From assembly GCF_019749255.1 (NCBI RefSeq), contig NZ_JACWFH010000007.1, positions 1 through 64,000 on the forward strand: a stretch of 64,000 bases of DNA. The letters run 5' to 3'. Position 1 is the first letter of the stretch; every line of letters begins with the position of its first letter. This stretch comes from Mesobacillus maritimus (GTDB lineage: Bacteria > Bacillota > Bacilli > Bacillales > Cytobacillaceae). The notes under the pieces are model-generated. The model ran no database searches. It was given only the letters and a program-made list of their open reading frames with translations, and was not told the origin of the DNA. The position numbers were made by a program, and so were the translations under genes. This document shows positions 52,177 to 61,781 of this stretch, piece by piece.

Positions 52177-53541
52177 TTTTATGAATTTTTTTATTTTGGT
52201 TAGACCGTCTTTTACATTCGGATAACGAAAAGGAAGGTCGAACTTTGTCGTTTGTTTTAAGATGCTTTTTTCATGGGAGAAGGTATAGAAGCTCCCTTTT
52301 CCGTGATAAGATCCAATTCCACTTGTTCCGACTCCTCCAAAGGGAAGGTGTGGAGATCCGAGATGATAGACTGTATCATTTAGACAACCGCCTCCAAATG
52401 ATACTTGATTGAGCACCTTTTTCTGAATGCTCTCACCTTCCGAAAACAGATAGAGTGCAAGAGGTTTTGGATGGTTCTCAATGCCCTTAATCACATCATC
52501 TATGGACTCGTATTCTAAAACTGGGAGGATGGGACCAAAAATCTCGTCCTGCATAACTGGATGCTCCCATGTAATTTCGGTTAATACTGTCGGTTCGATT
52601 TGCAATCTTTTTTTATTTGTGTTGCCCCCAATGAAAAGCTTGCCATTATCAAGAAAGGAGGAAAGTCTTTGAAAGTGTTTTTCGCTCACGATTCTCGTAA
52701 AATTACGGTTTTCGAGTGCTTCGCCATATAAATCTTTAATCGCCTCTTGGAAAAACTGCAAAAATGGCGCTTTAATGGATTTATGAAGATAGAGATAGTC
52801 TGGTGCGACACATGTTTGACCAGCGTTAACAAATTTCCCCCAGGCAATTCGCTTAGCGGCCAATTTGAGATTAGCATCCTCGTGTACAATACAGGGACTT
52901 TTCCCACCTAATTCTAAGGTAACCGGTGTTAAATTTTTTGCTGCGGCTCCCATAATAACTTTCCCAACCGAAACGCTTCCTGTAAAAAAGATATAATCAA
53001 ATTTTTCTTCTAGTAGAGCCTGGCTAGTTTCGACGCCACCCTGAACAACGGTAATATATTCTTCAGGATATATCTCAGAGATGAGCTTGGCAAATACTTC
53101 TGAAGTGGTTGGTGTTAACTCAGATGGTTTGATAACGGCACAGTTCCCTGCTGCAATTGCACCAATGAGAGGGGCCACGGCCAGTTGAAAAGGGTAATTC
53201 CAGGGAGCAATTATCAGCGTTACACCATATGGTTCAGGATAAATATAACTTTTAGAACCTATATGGGTAATGGGTGTTTTAACTTTTCTCGGTTTAGCCC
53301 AAGATTGCAGGTGGTTGATGGCAAACTTAATTTCCTCCAGAACAATCATAATTTCTGTTGTATAGGCATCGAATTCGGATTTATTCAAATCAGCCCTCAA
53401 AGCATCCATAAGTGGTTGTTCATTGGCTTTAATTTTGCTACGTAATTTCTCGAGAGCATCAATTCGATAGGTTAGGTTCTTCGTCTTTTCTGTTCGGAAA
53501 AAGGATTGTTGTTTGGTTAGTATCGAGCTGTATGGACCCAT
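52174..53541 (-). CDS. Aldehyde dehydrogenase, class 3 type (YwdH-like)
   Basis: A 455-residue NAD(P)-dependent aldehyde dehydrogenase without membrane anchor. Motifs: PYGVTLIIAPWNYPFQLA, TLELGGKSPCIVHEDANL (general base Glu), VNAGQTCVAPDYL (catalytic Cys near residue 240), and PFGGVGTSGIGSYHGKGSF. The length and the APWNYPFQL motif place it with YwdH and fatty-aldehyde dehydrogenases of class 3. It is followed upstream in the same direction by an iron-containing alcohol dehydrogenase and a TetR gene, so the two enzymes may oxidise an alcohol to an acid in two steps. Confidence 0.88.
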   Translation of the reverse strand: MGPYSSILTKQQSFFRTEKTKNLTYRIDALEKLRSKIKANEQPLMDALRADLNKSEFDAYTTEIMIVLEEIKFAINHLQSWAKPRKVKTPITHIGSKSYIYPEPYGVTLIIAPWNYPFQLAVAPLIGAIAAGNCAVIKPSELTPTTSEVFAKLISEIYPEEYITVVQGGVETSQALLEEKFDYIFFTGSVSVGKVIMGAAAKNLTPVTLELGGKSPCIVHEDANLKLAAKRIAWGKFVNAGQTCVAPDYLYLHKSIKAPFLQFFQEAIKDLYGEALENRNFTRIVSEKHFQRLSSFLDNGKLFIGGNTNKKRLQIEPTVLTEITWEHPVMQDEIFGPILPVLEYESIDDVIKGIENHPKPLALYLFSEGESIQKKVLNQVSFGGGCLNDTVYHLGSPHLPFGGVGTSGIGSYHGKGSFYTFSHEKSILKQTTKFDLPFRYPNVKDGLTKIKKFIK

Positions 53542-53593
53542 CTAATGAACAGCCTCCATTCTATTGAAAGTGTTTTTAGTATAATAAATATAT

Positions 53594-54793
53594 TTACTCT
53601 TTAATGATTTGGTAAAGTGTCAGTAACTCTTTTTTTGATAAGATTTTCGGAACTGGGTAGAGTGGATTTGCTTCCTTATATGCTCGATCCACCATAAATG
53701 GAAGGTCCTCTTCGTTGATCCCACTGACCTTTGTTGGGATATCCATCTCTTTATTTAGGCTTTTAATGGCGTTAATAAATTTCTGGGCTTTCGTTTCAAC
53801 AGAATCAGAAAGGTCAGTTATTTTAACTAAATCGGCAAGCTCAGCCAATGGTTCATGTGCACTCTCCCCATAGTAATCAAGGACATGGGGCAGGATAATT
53901 GCATTTGCAAGCCCGTGAGGAACAGAGTAGAATCCTCCAAGGGTATGGGCAATGGCATGGACATAGCCAACATACGCACGTGTAAAAGCAATGCCAGCTA
54001 AATATGCCGCTTTTTGCATTTTCGTTCGTGCTTGAAGGTTCTTCCCATTATGATAAGCTTCAGGAAGGTAGTCAAATATCAATTTTACCGCATCTCGGCT
54101 GCACTGTCTTGTTTCGCCCGTATTGCTTTGTCCAATGTAAGCCTCTACAACGTGGGTTAAAGCATCCATTCCAGTTGTAGCTGTCAGATGAGGCGGGAGG
54201 TTGATGGTCAATAGTGGATCTAGTACCGCGTAATGGGGAATGAGGGCCATGTCATTAATTGCATACTTTTCAAGAGTTTTGGTGTTTGATATCACCGCCG
54301 CAACGGTGGCTTCACTCCCGGTACCCGCAGTTGTTGGAATCGCAAAGAGAGGTGGGATTTTTTTTCGGATTTTTAATTCGCCTTTCATTTGTGGAATGGT
54401 CTTTTCTGGTCTTGCTATACGGGCGCCGACACCCTTTGCGCAATCTAGCGGGGAACCGCCGCCAAAAGCGATAATTCCCTCACAGTGTTTAGCGTAATAG
54501 AGTTGAAGCGCCTCCTCGATGTTTTCGATCGTTGGATTTGGTACCGTCTTATCATAGATGGCAACGTCCAGGTTCTCTTCTTTTAAATCTTGGAGCAATC
54601 GATCCATCAGCCCAATAGAAGTAATCCCTTCATCAGTGACAATTAATATACTACCAATCCCCAGCTCTTTAATCACTTTAGGAAGTTTACTAACAGCATT
54701 TTCGCCCTCAATTAATTGGGGTTTCCGCCATGGGAGTAAGGGAGAGACAAGCTTGAAAGTCCGTTGGTACAATCTGCAATAGACTTTATACAT
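53594..54793 (-). CDS. Iron-containing alcohol dehydrogenase
   Basis: A 399-residue group III dehydrogenase. The NAD site is IIAFGGGSPLDCAKGVGA; the metal site has the family Asp/His set, including VEAYI near residue 217, YVHAIAHTLGGFYSVPHGLANAI near 280. Substrates in this family include short alcohols, glycerol and lactaldehyde. I choose ATG 54793, six bases after GGGGA; a TTG codon precedes it. It is part of a minus-strand unit with the TetR gene upstream and the aldehyde dehydrogenase downstream. Confidence 0.88.
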   Translation of the reverse strand: MYKVYCRLYQRTFKLVSPLLPWRKPQLIEGENAVSKLPKVIKELGIGSILIVTDEGITSIGLMDRLLQDLKEENLDVAIYDKTVPNPTIENIEEALQLYYAKHCEGIIAFGGGSPLDCAKGVGARIARPEKTIPQMKGELKIRKKIPPLFAIPTTAGTGSEATVAAVISNTKTLEKYAINDMALIPHYAVLDPLLTINLPPHLTATTGMDALTHVVEAYIGQSNTGETRQCSRDAVKLIFDYLPEAYHNGKNLQARTKMQKAAYLAGIAFTRAYVGYVHAIAHTLGGFYSVPHGLANAIILPHVLDYYGESAHEPLAELADLVKITDLSDSVETKAQKFINAIKSLNKEMDIPTKVSGINEEDLPFMVDRAYKEANPLYPVPKILSKKELLTLYQIIKE

Positions 54794-54825
54794 CAATTTT
54801 CCCCGCTTTCATTCATAATAAAAAA

Positions 54826-55443
54826 TCACTTATATAATCCATTCACATACATTTGTGCAAGACTTTCACTAATTGTTCGATAATCTTTATCTGTTTTATT
54901 CAAGGCAATTTTCCACATGTATTTTTCACCTGTGTAAAATAAAACCCCAGCCACAACCTCTGGATCAAAGTCACCGTGATGCGTTAGTCCCTTATCCATC
55001 GCTTGTTGAATGTTTATTGAAATGCGTTTGATGAATTTTTCTATGAACTCCTCCCATTTTTCATTGATTATATGCGAGACCCCTATTGCTTCATGAAAAA
55101 CTTTCAGAGCTTGCTGATGTTTAATGGCCAGCTTGAGGAACATTTCAATGTTCCCGCGAGTGAGGATAAGTGAGTCCTCTTTGGAATTTACATGATAAGC
55201 AACACTAGCAATCTGGTAAAATTCCTTTAAGATTTCGTCAATAATAATGAAGAAAATTTCTTCCTTTCCTCCGGGGAAATGGGTATAGGCTGTTCCGTAT
55301 CCGGTCTTAGCTTGCTTTGAAATCATTGATATTGTTGTATCCTTATAGCCGTTTTCGAGAAATAGAGTTTTTCCTGCTTCAATAATTTTGCTCTTCGAAC
55401 TTTCACCTCTCATTTTTCTTTTATCTGTTTGCTCGCGCTCCAT
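54826..55443 (-). CDS. TetR/AcrR family regulator
   Basis: A 205-residue regulator. HTH: SKIIEAGKTLFLENGYKDTT then ISMISKQAKTGYGTAYTHFP; the C-terminal part is helical. It is encoded divergently from the 2-oxoacid dehydrogenase operon and in line with the two dehydrogenases, so it may control both directions. I choose ATG 55443, nine bases after GAGGAG; the ATG two codons up is only three bases away. Confidence 0.85.
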   Translation of the reverse strand: MEREQTDKRKMRGESSKSKIIEAGKTLFLENGYKDTTISMISKQAKTGYGTAYTHFPGGKEEIFFIIIDEILKEFYQIASVAYHVNSKEDSLILTRGNIEMFLKLAIKHQQALKVFHEAIGVSHIINEKWEEFIEKFIKRISINIQQAMDKGLTHHGDFDPEVVAGVLFYTGEKYMWKIALNKTDKDYRTISESLAQMYVNGLYK

Positions 55444-55533
55444 ATGCATACACTCCTCAAAGTAATCATTCCTAGAAGAATTTTTCGCTGGTATTATAAA
55501 AATACTGAAAACTTTAAACTTTTAAAAAATAAA

Positions 55534-55563
55534 TTGACTTGATCATATCATAAACACTATACT
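55534..55563 (+). promoter_or_regulatory. Sigma-A-like promoter of the E1-E2 operon
   Basis: TTGACT (55534-55539), 18-base spacer, TATACT (55558-55563), about 65 bases before the E1alpha start. It lies in the divergent region next to the TetR gene. Confidence 0.65.
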
Positions 55564-55628
55564 AAAATCAAAAGAAATTGACACTATATCAACTTCTTTT
55601 TAATAGATTATTAGAATGGAGGATGTTT

Positions 55629-56696
55629 ATGTGGATAGAGCCTAATGAAACAGAGGTTAATAGGGTTCAGGTTCTTAATGAAACAGGGAAACTAGTTCGT
55701 ACATACCCTCAGATTTGCGATGAAGAACTTTTAGGACTTTATAAATGGATGGTTCAGGCAAGAACGTTTGACCAACGAGCTTTAAAGCTTCAACGGCAAG
55801 GAAGAATTGGTACTTATGCACCAATGATTGGCCAAGAAGCTGCACAGATTGGAAGCGCTTTTGCTTTAAAAGAGCAGGATTGGATGTATCCAAGCTACAG
55901 AGAAGTAGGTGCCTCCTTAGTACATGGTGTGTCGATGGAAAACTTTTTCTTATATACAATGGGCAATTTGCAAGGTGGGACTTCTGCGAAAAATGCGAAT
56001 GTTTTCCCAGTTCAAATCATTATTGGTGCACAGTGTCTTCATGCAGTTGGCGGAGCGTGGGCTTCAAAGTTACAACATGAAAATAGTGTAAGCGTTGCGT
56101 ATATTGGGGATGGTGGGACATCGCAAGGAGATTTTCATGAGGCCTTAAATTTTGCAGGTGTCTATAAATTGCCAGTTGTCTTTTTTGTGCAAAATAATCA
56201 CTGGGCCATCAGTGTACCTAGGTCTAAACAAACGGCAAGTAGCACGATTGCCCAAAAAGCAGCCGCTTACGGGATTACAGGGATTCAAGTGGATGGAAAC
56301 GATGTACTTGCGGTTTACTCAACCATGCAAGAGGCGTTAAAACGTGCCCGTGAAGGGAAACCAGTATTAGTCGAAGCTGTTACTTATCGACAAGGACCGC
56401 ATACCACCGCGGATGATCCTACAAAATATCGCCAAAATACTGAGGTAGAATCATGGCTTGAAAAAGACCCTCTTAAGAGAATGAAAGCGTTTATGATTGA
56501 CCGAAACATCTGGGACGAGGAATTAGATCAAAAAGAATTTGAAATAGCGAATGAAAAGGTTACAAAGGCGTTTCAACTGGCTGAGAATACCCCGAATAGT
56601 AAAACCGAAGAAGTGTTCGATTTCGTATTTGAACAAAAAACAAAACAGTTACAGGAGCAAAAAAGTTCAATTGGAACAGAGGGGGTTTTGAAATGA
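55629..56696 (+). CDS. 2-oxoacid dehydrogenase E1 component, alpha subunit
   Basis: A 355-residue thiamine-diphosphate protein. The ThDP motif starts with GDGGTSQGDFHEALNFAGV near residue 160 and ends with NNHWAIS; the phosphorylation-loop equivalent RQGPHTTADDPTKYR is present near 265. It resembles PdhA and the branched-chain E1alpha; the pyruvate assignment is slightly favoured by GTYAPMIGQEAAQIGSAFAL near 60. With the beta subunit it decarboxylates a 2-oxoacid and acylates E2. ATG 55629 follows GGAGG by six bases. Confidence 0.9.
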   Translation: MWIEPNETEVNRVQVLNETGKLVRTYPQICDEELLGLYKWMVQARTFDQRALKLQRQGRIGTYAPMIGQEAAQIGSAFALKEQDWMYPSYREVGASLVHGVSMENFFLYTMGNLQGGTSAKNANVFPVQIIIGAQCLHAVGGAWASKLQHENSVSVAYIGDGGTSQGDFHEALNFAGVYKLPVVFFVQNNHWAISVPRSKQTASSTIAQKAAAYGITGIQVDGNDVLAVYSTMQEALKRAREGKPVLVEAVTYRQGPHTTADDPTKYRQNTEVESWLEKDPLKRMKAFMIDRNIWDEELDQKEFEIANEKVTKAFQLAENTPNSKTEEVFDFVFEQKTKQLQEQKSSIGTEGVLK

Positions 56697-57673
56697 CTTC
56701 TATGACCATGATTGAAGCAATAAACCTAACACTACGAAAAGAAATGGAACGGGACAACAAAGTGGTTTGTTTAGGAGAAGATATCGGGAAAAACGGTGGT
56801 GTTTTCCGTGCTACGGATGGATTGCAAGCTGTATTCGGGGAAGAACGGGTAGTTGATACGCCAATTGCAGAATCTGCAATTGTTGGTGCAGCGGTCGGCA
56901 TGGCCACACGGGGGTTACGTCCAGTAGCAGAAATTCAGTTCCTTGGCTTTATCTATGAGGCGATGGATCAGATGGCGGCGCAAGCAGCACGGATTCGTTT
57001 CAGATCAGCAGGTACCCTCAATGCTCCAATGGTTGTTCGTGCACCGTTCGGGGGTGGAGTGAGAACCCCTGAATTACACTCTGATAGTTTAGAAGGATTA
57101 TTTTTACATTCTCCAGGTTTGAAGGTTGTAATGCCAAGCTCTCCTTATGATGCGAAAGGGTTGCTAGCAGCTGCGATTCGAGACAATGATCCTGTGTTGT
57201 TTCTTGAACCAATGAAATTATATCGTGCGTTTAAGGAAGATGTCCCTGAAGAGGATTACCTTTTAGAACTCGGAAAGGCACATGTTTTAAAAGAAGGGGA
57301 GGATTTGACGATCATTACGTATGGACCAACCGTTCCGCTCGTGAAAAATGTCGTCGAACAGATTGAGAAAACTCAAAATCTATCAATAGAAATTATTGAT
57401 TTACGGACTATTACACCAATAGATGAAGAAACGATTCTTGCTTCCGTCCAGAAAACCGGACGAGCGGTTATTGTTCATGAAGCTGTTAAAACGGGTGGAC
57501 CAGGTGCAGAGATTTCAGCACTTATAAATGAAAAGGCGTTGTTCCATCTAACTGCACCGATTATCCGTGTTACTGGTTTTGATACCCCCTATCCTGTTCC
57601 TTCGGTAGAAGATGATTGGTTGCCAAATGCAACAAGAATTGGCGAGGGAATTAAAGAAGTATTATCACATTAA
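56693..57673 (+). CDS. 2-oxoacid dehydrogenase E1 component, beta subunit
   Basis: A 326-residue E1 beta subunit. Markers: LGEDIGKNGGVFRATDGL, ESAIVGAAVGMATRGLRPVAEIQF, RAPFGGGVRTPELHSDS, and the C-terminal VTGFDTPYPVPSVEDDWLPN. It overlaps the alpha subunit gene by four bases (ATGA), so the two are translationally coupled. The HSDS and PYP motifs are shared by pyruvate and branched-chain complexes, so substrate cannot be fixed. Confidence 0.92.
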   Translation: MTSMTMIEAINLTLRKEMERDNKVVCLGEDIGKNGGVFRATDGLQAVFGEERVVDTPIAESAIVGAAVGMATRGLRPVAEIQFLGFIYEAMDQMAAQAARIRFRSAGTLNAPMVVRAPFGGGVRTPELHSDSLEGLFLHSPGLKVVMPSSPYDAKGLLAAAIRDNDPVLFLEPMKLYRAFKEDVPEEDYLLELGKAHVLKEGEDLTIITYGPTVPLVKNVVEQIEKTQNLSIEIIDLRTITPIDEETILASVQKTGRAVIVHEAVKTGGPGAEISALINEKALFHLTAPIIRVTGFDTPYPVPSVEDDWLPNATRIGEGIKEVLSH

Positions 57674-57869
57674 CAAACTTGTTGCCAGTAAAGAGCAAAA
57701 ATCCTTTGCTGGGCACATTCTGAACTACAAAAGAAATTCTAGAATGAGCAAGGAGTTTGCAAACGAATTTAAAACCAACTAACTAGCTGAGCTAACGCAA
57801 AAATCGGCTTTAGGATTTCAGCAACAATCTATACGAAAACAGCCTTAATTTCAAAAGGAGTTGCAGCAT

Positions 57870-59270
57870 ATGGCATTCGAATTTAAGCTTCCTGACATTG
57901 GGGAAGGATTACATGAAGCAGAAATCGTTACTTGGTTTGTTAAGGTAGGGGATTATGTAAAAGAAAATGACAATGTCGTTGAGGTTCAAACAGACAAAGC
58001 GGTCGTTGAAATCTCTTCTCCAGTAACGGGGACCATTCATTCTCTAGGAGCAGAAGTGGGAGAAGTAGTAAAGGTCGGAAACACATTAATCACTGTCCTT
58101 GAGGAATCTAAGATGCAGAACGATCCCTTGTCAAGACAACAACATCACGAATCATCACCTCATACCTTACAACAAGCAAGATCCCTGCAAACTACAACAA
58201 CTAGGGAAAACCAAGGACCTTCACACACAATTACCCAAACAGCACCAATCGAACAAGATAAAGGAATTCAATCAAAGCAACAAAGCATATCCATTCAATC
58301 TACTACTTCGTCGGATCGGCCGCTTAAAAAGCGAGTGATTGCTGCTCCATCCGTTCGAAAGTTGGCTCGCGAATTAGGGATTGATATTACTGAAGTACCT
58401 CCAACTGGGAAAGCTGGTAAGGTCACCGATGAAGATGTGCGGAACTTTTACCAACAATCACAAGATGAGGCAGCCGTTGCTCTAGCACCAGAAGTTGAAA
58501 TAATTGAACAGGAAAAGCCCAAACAAACTCTTTCAGTGAGGGAATTAAAACAGGAAGATGAGATCCAAGGAGAACGAAGAGAGTCTATTCTAGGAATCAG
58601 ACGGGTCATCTACGATAATATGAAAAAATCAACCACAACAGCCATCCACTGCACAGGGATGGATGAGGTGGTGATTACTAAACTTGTTGAAGTAAGAAAG
58701 CAGCTATTACCTTATGCCGAAAGTATGGGCGTCAAACTAACGTATTTGCCGTTTTTTGTAAAGGCATTGGCGAAAGCATTGAAACATCACCCGATCTTCA
58801 ATGCATGTGTGGATGATGAAAAAATGGAGATTATCTACAAAAAGGATATCCATATCGGGATTGCTACCGCAACAAATGAAGGACTTATCGTTCCCGTAAT
58901 TAAGCATGCAGACCGAAAGACAGTATTGGAAATTGCCAATGAAATTCAGGATCTATCCTCACGGGCACGGGAACGGAAGCTAAAACCTTCAGAGTTAACA
59001 GGTAGTACGTTTACGATTTCGAATACAGGTGCTAGTGGTGGTTGGTTTGCAACACCTATCATCAATTATCCTGAAGTGGCGATTTTAGGTGTGCATTCTA
59101 TCAAAAAACGCCCAATTGTTGTAGATGATGAAATTGTCATTGGGCATGTTATGGGAACGTCATTAACTTTTGACCACCGTGTCATTGATGGGGATCCAGC
59201 AAATAGGTTTATGGCGTGTGTCCATGCTTATATAGAAAACCCTGAAAGGTTGATTTTAGAGAGCTATTAA
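57870..59270 (+). CDS. 2-oxoacid dehydrogenase E2 (dihydrolipoamide acyltransferase)
   Basis: A 466-residue E2. One lipoyl domain at residues 1-80 with the lipoyl Lys in VEVQTDKAVVEISSPV; a linker of about 70 residues (80-150) that is rich in Gln, Ser and Thr instead of the usual Ala/Pro; a peripheral subunit-binding domain near 155-190 (APSVRKLARELGIDI); and a catalytic domain ending with TFDHRVIDGDP (active His). The start ATG 57870 lies nine bases after AAGGAG. About 195 bases without gene separate it from E1beta. No E3 gene follows, so the general Lpd must serve. Confidence 0.92.
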   Translation: MAFEFKLPDIGEGLHEAEIVTWFVKVGDYVKENDNVVEVQTDKAVVEISSPVTGTIHSLGAEVGEVVKVGNTLITVLEESKMQNDPLSRQQHHESSPHTLQQARSLQTTTTRENQGPSHTITQTAPIEQDKGIQSKQQSISIQSTTSSDRPLKKRVIAAPSVRKLARELGIDITEVPPTGKAGKVTDEDVRNFYQQSQDEAAVALAPEVEIIEQEKPKQTLSVRELKQEDEIQGERRESILGIRRVIYDNMKKSTTTAIHCTGMDEVVITKLVEVRKQLLPYAESMGVKLTYLPFFVKALAKALKHHPIFNACVDDEKMEIIYKKDIHIGIATATNEGLIVPVIKHADRKTVLEIANEIQDLSSRARERKLKPSELTGSTFTISNTGASGGWFATPIINYPEVAILGVHSIKKRPIVVDDEIVIGHVMGTSLTFDHRVIDGDPANRFMACVHAYIENPERLILESY

Positions 59271-59329
59271 AATAATGGTTAGTAGGACGGGTAGAAATAG
59301 CTATTTTTATAGATTCGGAGGGTGCCGTT

Positions 59330-60694
59330 GTGACAGTGATGTATGATCAATTATTAAACATCATCCAAGATGCGGATAGAATCTCTCGTAATGGAACGAT
59401 TCTTGAGCAGCACAGCAAAGGAATGACCTACCATGCTCCGCAAAAACCTGAATTAGTGGTGTATCCAGAATCGAAAGAAGAAGTAAGTCAAGTTCTTACG
59501 TATGCAAATGAAAGAAACATACCAGTTACTCCATTTGGTGTGGGAAGCAGTCTTGAGGGCCACATTATTCCTGCCAAGGGTGGAATTACCCTCAATTTTT
59601 CGCTAATGAATAAGGTTGTGGAAGTTCGCCAAGATGACTTTCTCGTTAAAGTCCAACCAGGTATAACAAGAAGTCAGTTAAACAAAGAATTAAAAAAATA
59701 TGGATTGTTCTTTCCTGTCGACCCTGGTGCCGATGCAACGATTGGTGGAATGGTTTCAACAAACGCTAGTGGCACTAATAGCGTTAAATACGGAACAATG
59801 AAAGACCAAGTATTAGGATTAGAAGTTGTTCTGGCCGACGGTCGTATCATGAAGACCGGCGGAATGGCGGTAAAATCATCAGCTGGATATAATTTGACTA
59901 GTTTACTGATCGGTTCTGAGGGGACATTAGGAATTTTCACAGAAATTACATTACGCTTGCGAGGTATCCCTGAAGTAACTGTGGCCGCAAGAGCCCTGTT
60001 TTCTTCTATTGATGACGCTGGTACTGCTGCTGCTGCGATGTTGAAATCGGGATTAGATTTAGGGAAAATTGAGTTAGTCGACCAAGCAACGATCCGAGCG
60101 GTTAATGCACATAAAAACACGGATTATCAAGAAGTGCCAACTTTGTTTATTGAGATGAGCGGCAGTGAACCTACTGTTAAAAATGATATGGAGTTAGCCC
60201 AGGAAATTGCGTTAGGGGAAGGTTGTCAACTGTTTGAATTCGAAAGTGACTCTTTGGCAAGAGCAAAGCTTTGGGAGGCAAGACATCATGTTGCGTTCGC
60301 CATACAGGCAGCGAATCCTGGAAAAGGATTGTTATCAACAGATGTTTGTGTCCCGATTTCGGAACTTCCTAATGCGATCAAGGAAACAAGGAAATTGATT
60401 GAACTACACGGAGTAGAAGCCGCAATCTTTGGTCATGTTGGAGATGGGAATTATCATGCAGTGTTATCAATCGATGAAAACAACCCTGAACAAGTTAAAA
60501 AGATTGAAGAAATAAACCAGCGTATTGTTTCTTATGCGTTAGCCAAAGGTGGGACTTGTACAGGAGAGCACGGAATTGGATTGGGGAAAAAACAGTTTTT
60601 ACGGTTAGAGCATGGTGAGGGTGTTGAGTTGATGGAAGAAATTAAGTTGACATTCGATCCCAAAGGGATATTGAACCCAGGGAAAATCTTTTGA
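59330..60694 (+). CDS. FAD-linked D-2-hydroxyacid oxidase (GlcD/D-lactate dehydrogenase-like)
   Basis: A 454-residue flavoprotein of the VAO/PCMH fold. FAD-binding part: TPFGVGSSLEGHIIPAKGG near residue 68, the DPGADATIGGMVSTNASGT segment near 130. C-terminal part: FGHVGDGNYHAVL and GTCTGEHGIGLGKKQFL near residue 365-420, both typical of GlcD and D-lactate dehydrogenases. It would oxidise D-lactate, glycolate or a related hydroxyacid to a 2-oxoacid. This is the substrate type of the E1-E2 complex encoded just upstream. GTG 59330 has GGAGG eight bases away. Confidence 0.9.
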   Translation: MTVMYDQLLNIIQDADRISRNGTILEQHSKGMTYHAPQKPELVVYPESKEEVSQVLTYANERNIPVTPFGVGSSLEGHIIPAKGGITLNFSLMNKVVEVRQDDFLVKVQPGITRSQLNKELKKYGLFFPVDPGADATIGGMVSTNASGTNSVKYGTMKDQVLGLEVVLADGRIMKTGGMAVKSSAGYNLTSLLIGSEGTLGIFTEITLRLRGIPEVTVAARALFSSIDDAGTAAAAMLKSGLDLGKIELVDQATIRAVNAHKNTDYQEVPTLFIEMSGSEPTVKNDMELAQEIALGEGCQLFEFESDSLARAKLWEARHHVAFAIQAANPGKGLLSTDVCVPISELPNAIKETRKLIELHGVEAAIFGHVGDGNYHAVLSIDENNPEQVKKIEEINQRIVSYALAKGGTCTGEHGIGLGKKQFLRLEHGEGVELMEEIKLTFDPKGILNPGKIF

Positions 60695-60726
60695 ATACTA
60701 GTTCCAGCCCCTTATGGGCATATGAA

Positions 60727-60757
60727 AGCTCCTTTCAACAGAAAGGAGTTTTTTTAT
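60727..60757 (+). terminator. Terminator of the hydroxyacid oxidase operon
   Basis: CTCCTTTC (60729-60736) / GAAAGGAG (60741-60748) with a four-base loop, followed by seven T. Confidence 0.85.
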
Positions 60758-60881
60758 AGAAAAAAAGGATGAAATTAAATTTGAGGATTGTCTAGCAGCA
60801 TTTCCTAGCATTTAGTGGATAACTTTAAGTGATATTTGTTCTTTTTAAGTAGGTATTCGTTTGATTTCTTAAAATCCATAT

Positions 60882-60909
60882 ACCAGTTTATGGGATTCAC
60901 CATATGATA
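60882..60909 (+). promoter_or_regulatory. Sigma-K-like promoter of the mnx operon
   Basis: AC at 60882-60883 (in TACC), about 17 bases, then CATATGATA (60901-60909), which matches the sigma-K -10 CATANNNTA. It lies 32 bases before the start codon of the first mnx-type gene. Sigma-K control is what would be expected for a late coat/exosporium operon. Confidence 0.65.
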
Positions 60910-60941
60910 TAAAGACTTTGATTAGGGGGGAGGGAACGGCT

Positions 60942-61709
60942 ATGAAAACGGGGATGCGCCATCAAGAATATATTAAAAATTTACTAGAAAAAAGAGCACA
61001 CGAGCAAAAAAAAATTAATCCCATTCATGAAAAAGGAGAGAAACTTACTTCCCCTTCGAGTGCAACGACCCTAGAAGAAAACAAATTATTAACCGAGTAT
61101 ATGGAACAGGTAAACTTACAAAAACTTGCGAATTCTATGCCCCATCAAAAACACCCTTTATTTCTTAAAAAATTTTTCAAAATGAAGCGAAATCAGCAAG
61201 TCATCGTTTATGTGAAAAAGGATGATAGCGTTCATGAGGTATTGGGGAGAGTGAGTACCGTCGGACGCGATTTTGTTATGCTAAACAATTTAACAGATCG
61301 AATATGGATTCCCTATACTATGATTGAATCCGCGAATATTCCATCAGGAGTCCCAAATTTTACAAATTCACATCAATATTTTCTTTATGACAACGAGTTG
61401 AAAAGGAAGCTGATGACGAACTTTGGGGATACCGTTGCTAAACGAGACTTATTGAAGCAACAATTTTATGAAGAAACCCTTAGGACCAACTTACATTCAT
61501 GGAGGGGTCTTTGGGTCAATGTAACTAGTAATCAAACAAATATTATCGGGAAGATTGAGTCTTCTGATAAAAAGGGATTAACGATAAAAAAAGTATTTGA
61601 TGGAAATGAAATACCATGGGCTGAAATCACATCTATCCTATCGATAAGCTCGTTTACTAAATGGAAGTACTATTCTAAGGAAATATGGAACAAGTTTTTT
61701 AACATTTAG
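60942..61709 (+). CDS. mnx operon protein 1, two Sm/barrel-like repeats (possible MnxD position)
   Basis: A 255-residue protein, no signal or membrane segment. Residues 1 to about 75 are charged and helical. Two small beta-rich repeats follow: about residues 85-135 (NQQVIVYVKKDD, GRVSTVGRDFVMLNN, RIWIPYTMIESA) and about 185-245 (RGLWVNVTSNQTN, GKIESSDKKGLTIKK, EIPWAEITSILS). Each has the layout 'VxV... GxI... VxL... W(I)xxIxxI', which also occurs in the next two proteins. Position fits MnxD of marine Bacillus mnx operons; I assign no function. ATG 60942 follows GGGGGGAGGG; the frame is open eight codons up. Confidence 0.6.
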   Translation: MKTGMRHQEYIKNLLEKRAHEQKKINPIHEKGEKLTSPSSATTLEENKLLTEYMEQVNLQKLANSMPHQKHPLFLKKFFKMKRNQQVIVYVKKDDSVHEVLGRVSTVGRDFVMLNNLTDRIWIPYTMIESANIPSGVPNFTNSHQYFLYDNELKRKLMTNFGDTVAKRDLLKQQFYEETLRTNLHSWRGLWVNVTSNQTNIIGKIESSDKKGLTIKKVFDGNEIPWAEITSILSISSFTKWKYYSKEIWNKFFNI

Positions 61710-61781
61710 TGCTAACTGTCGTTGCCGGAAAGAGATTTTAGAATATGCTATCTATAACACAATGAATGGAGGATGAAATCC

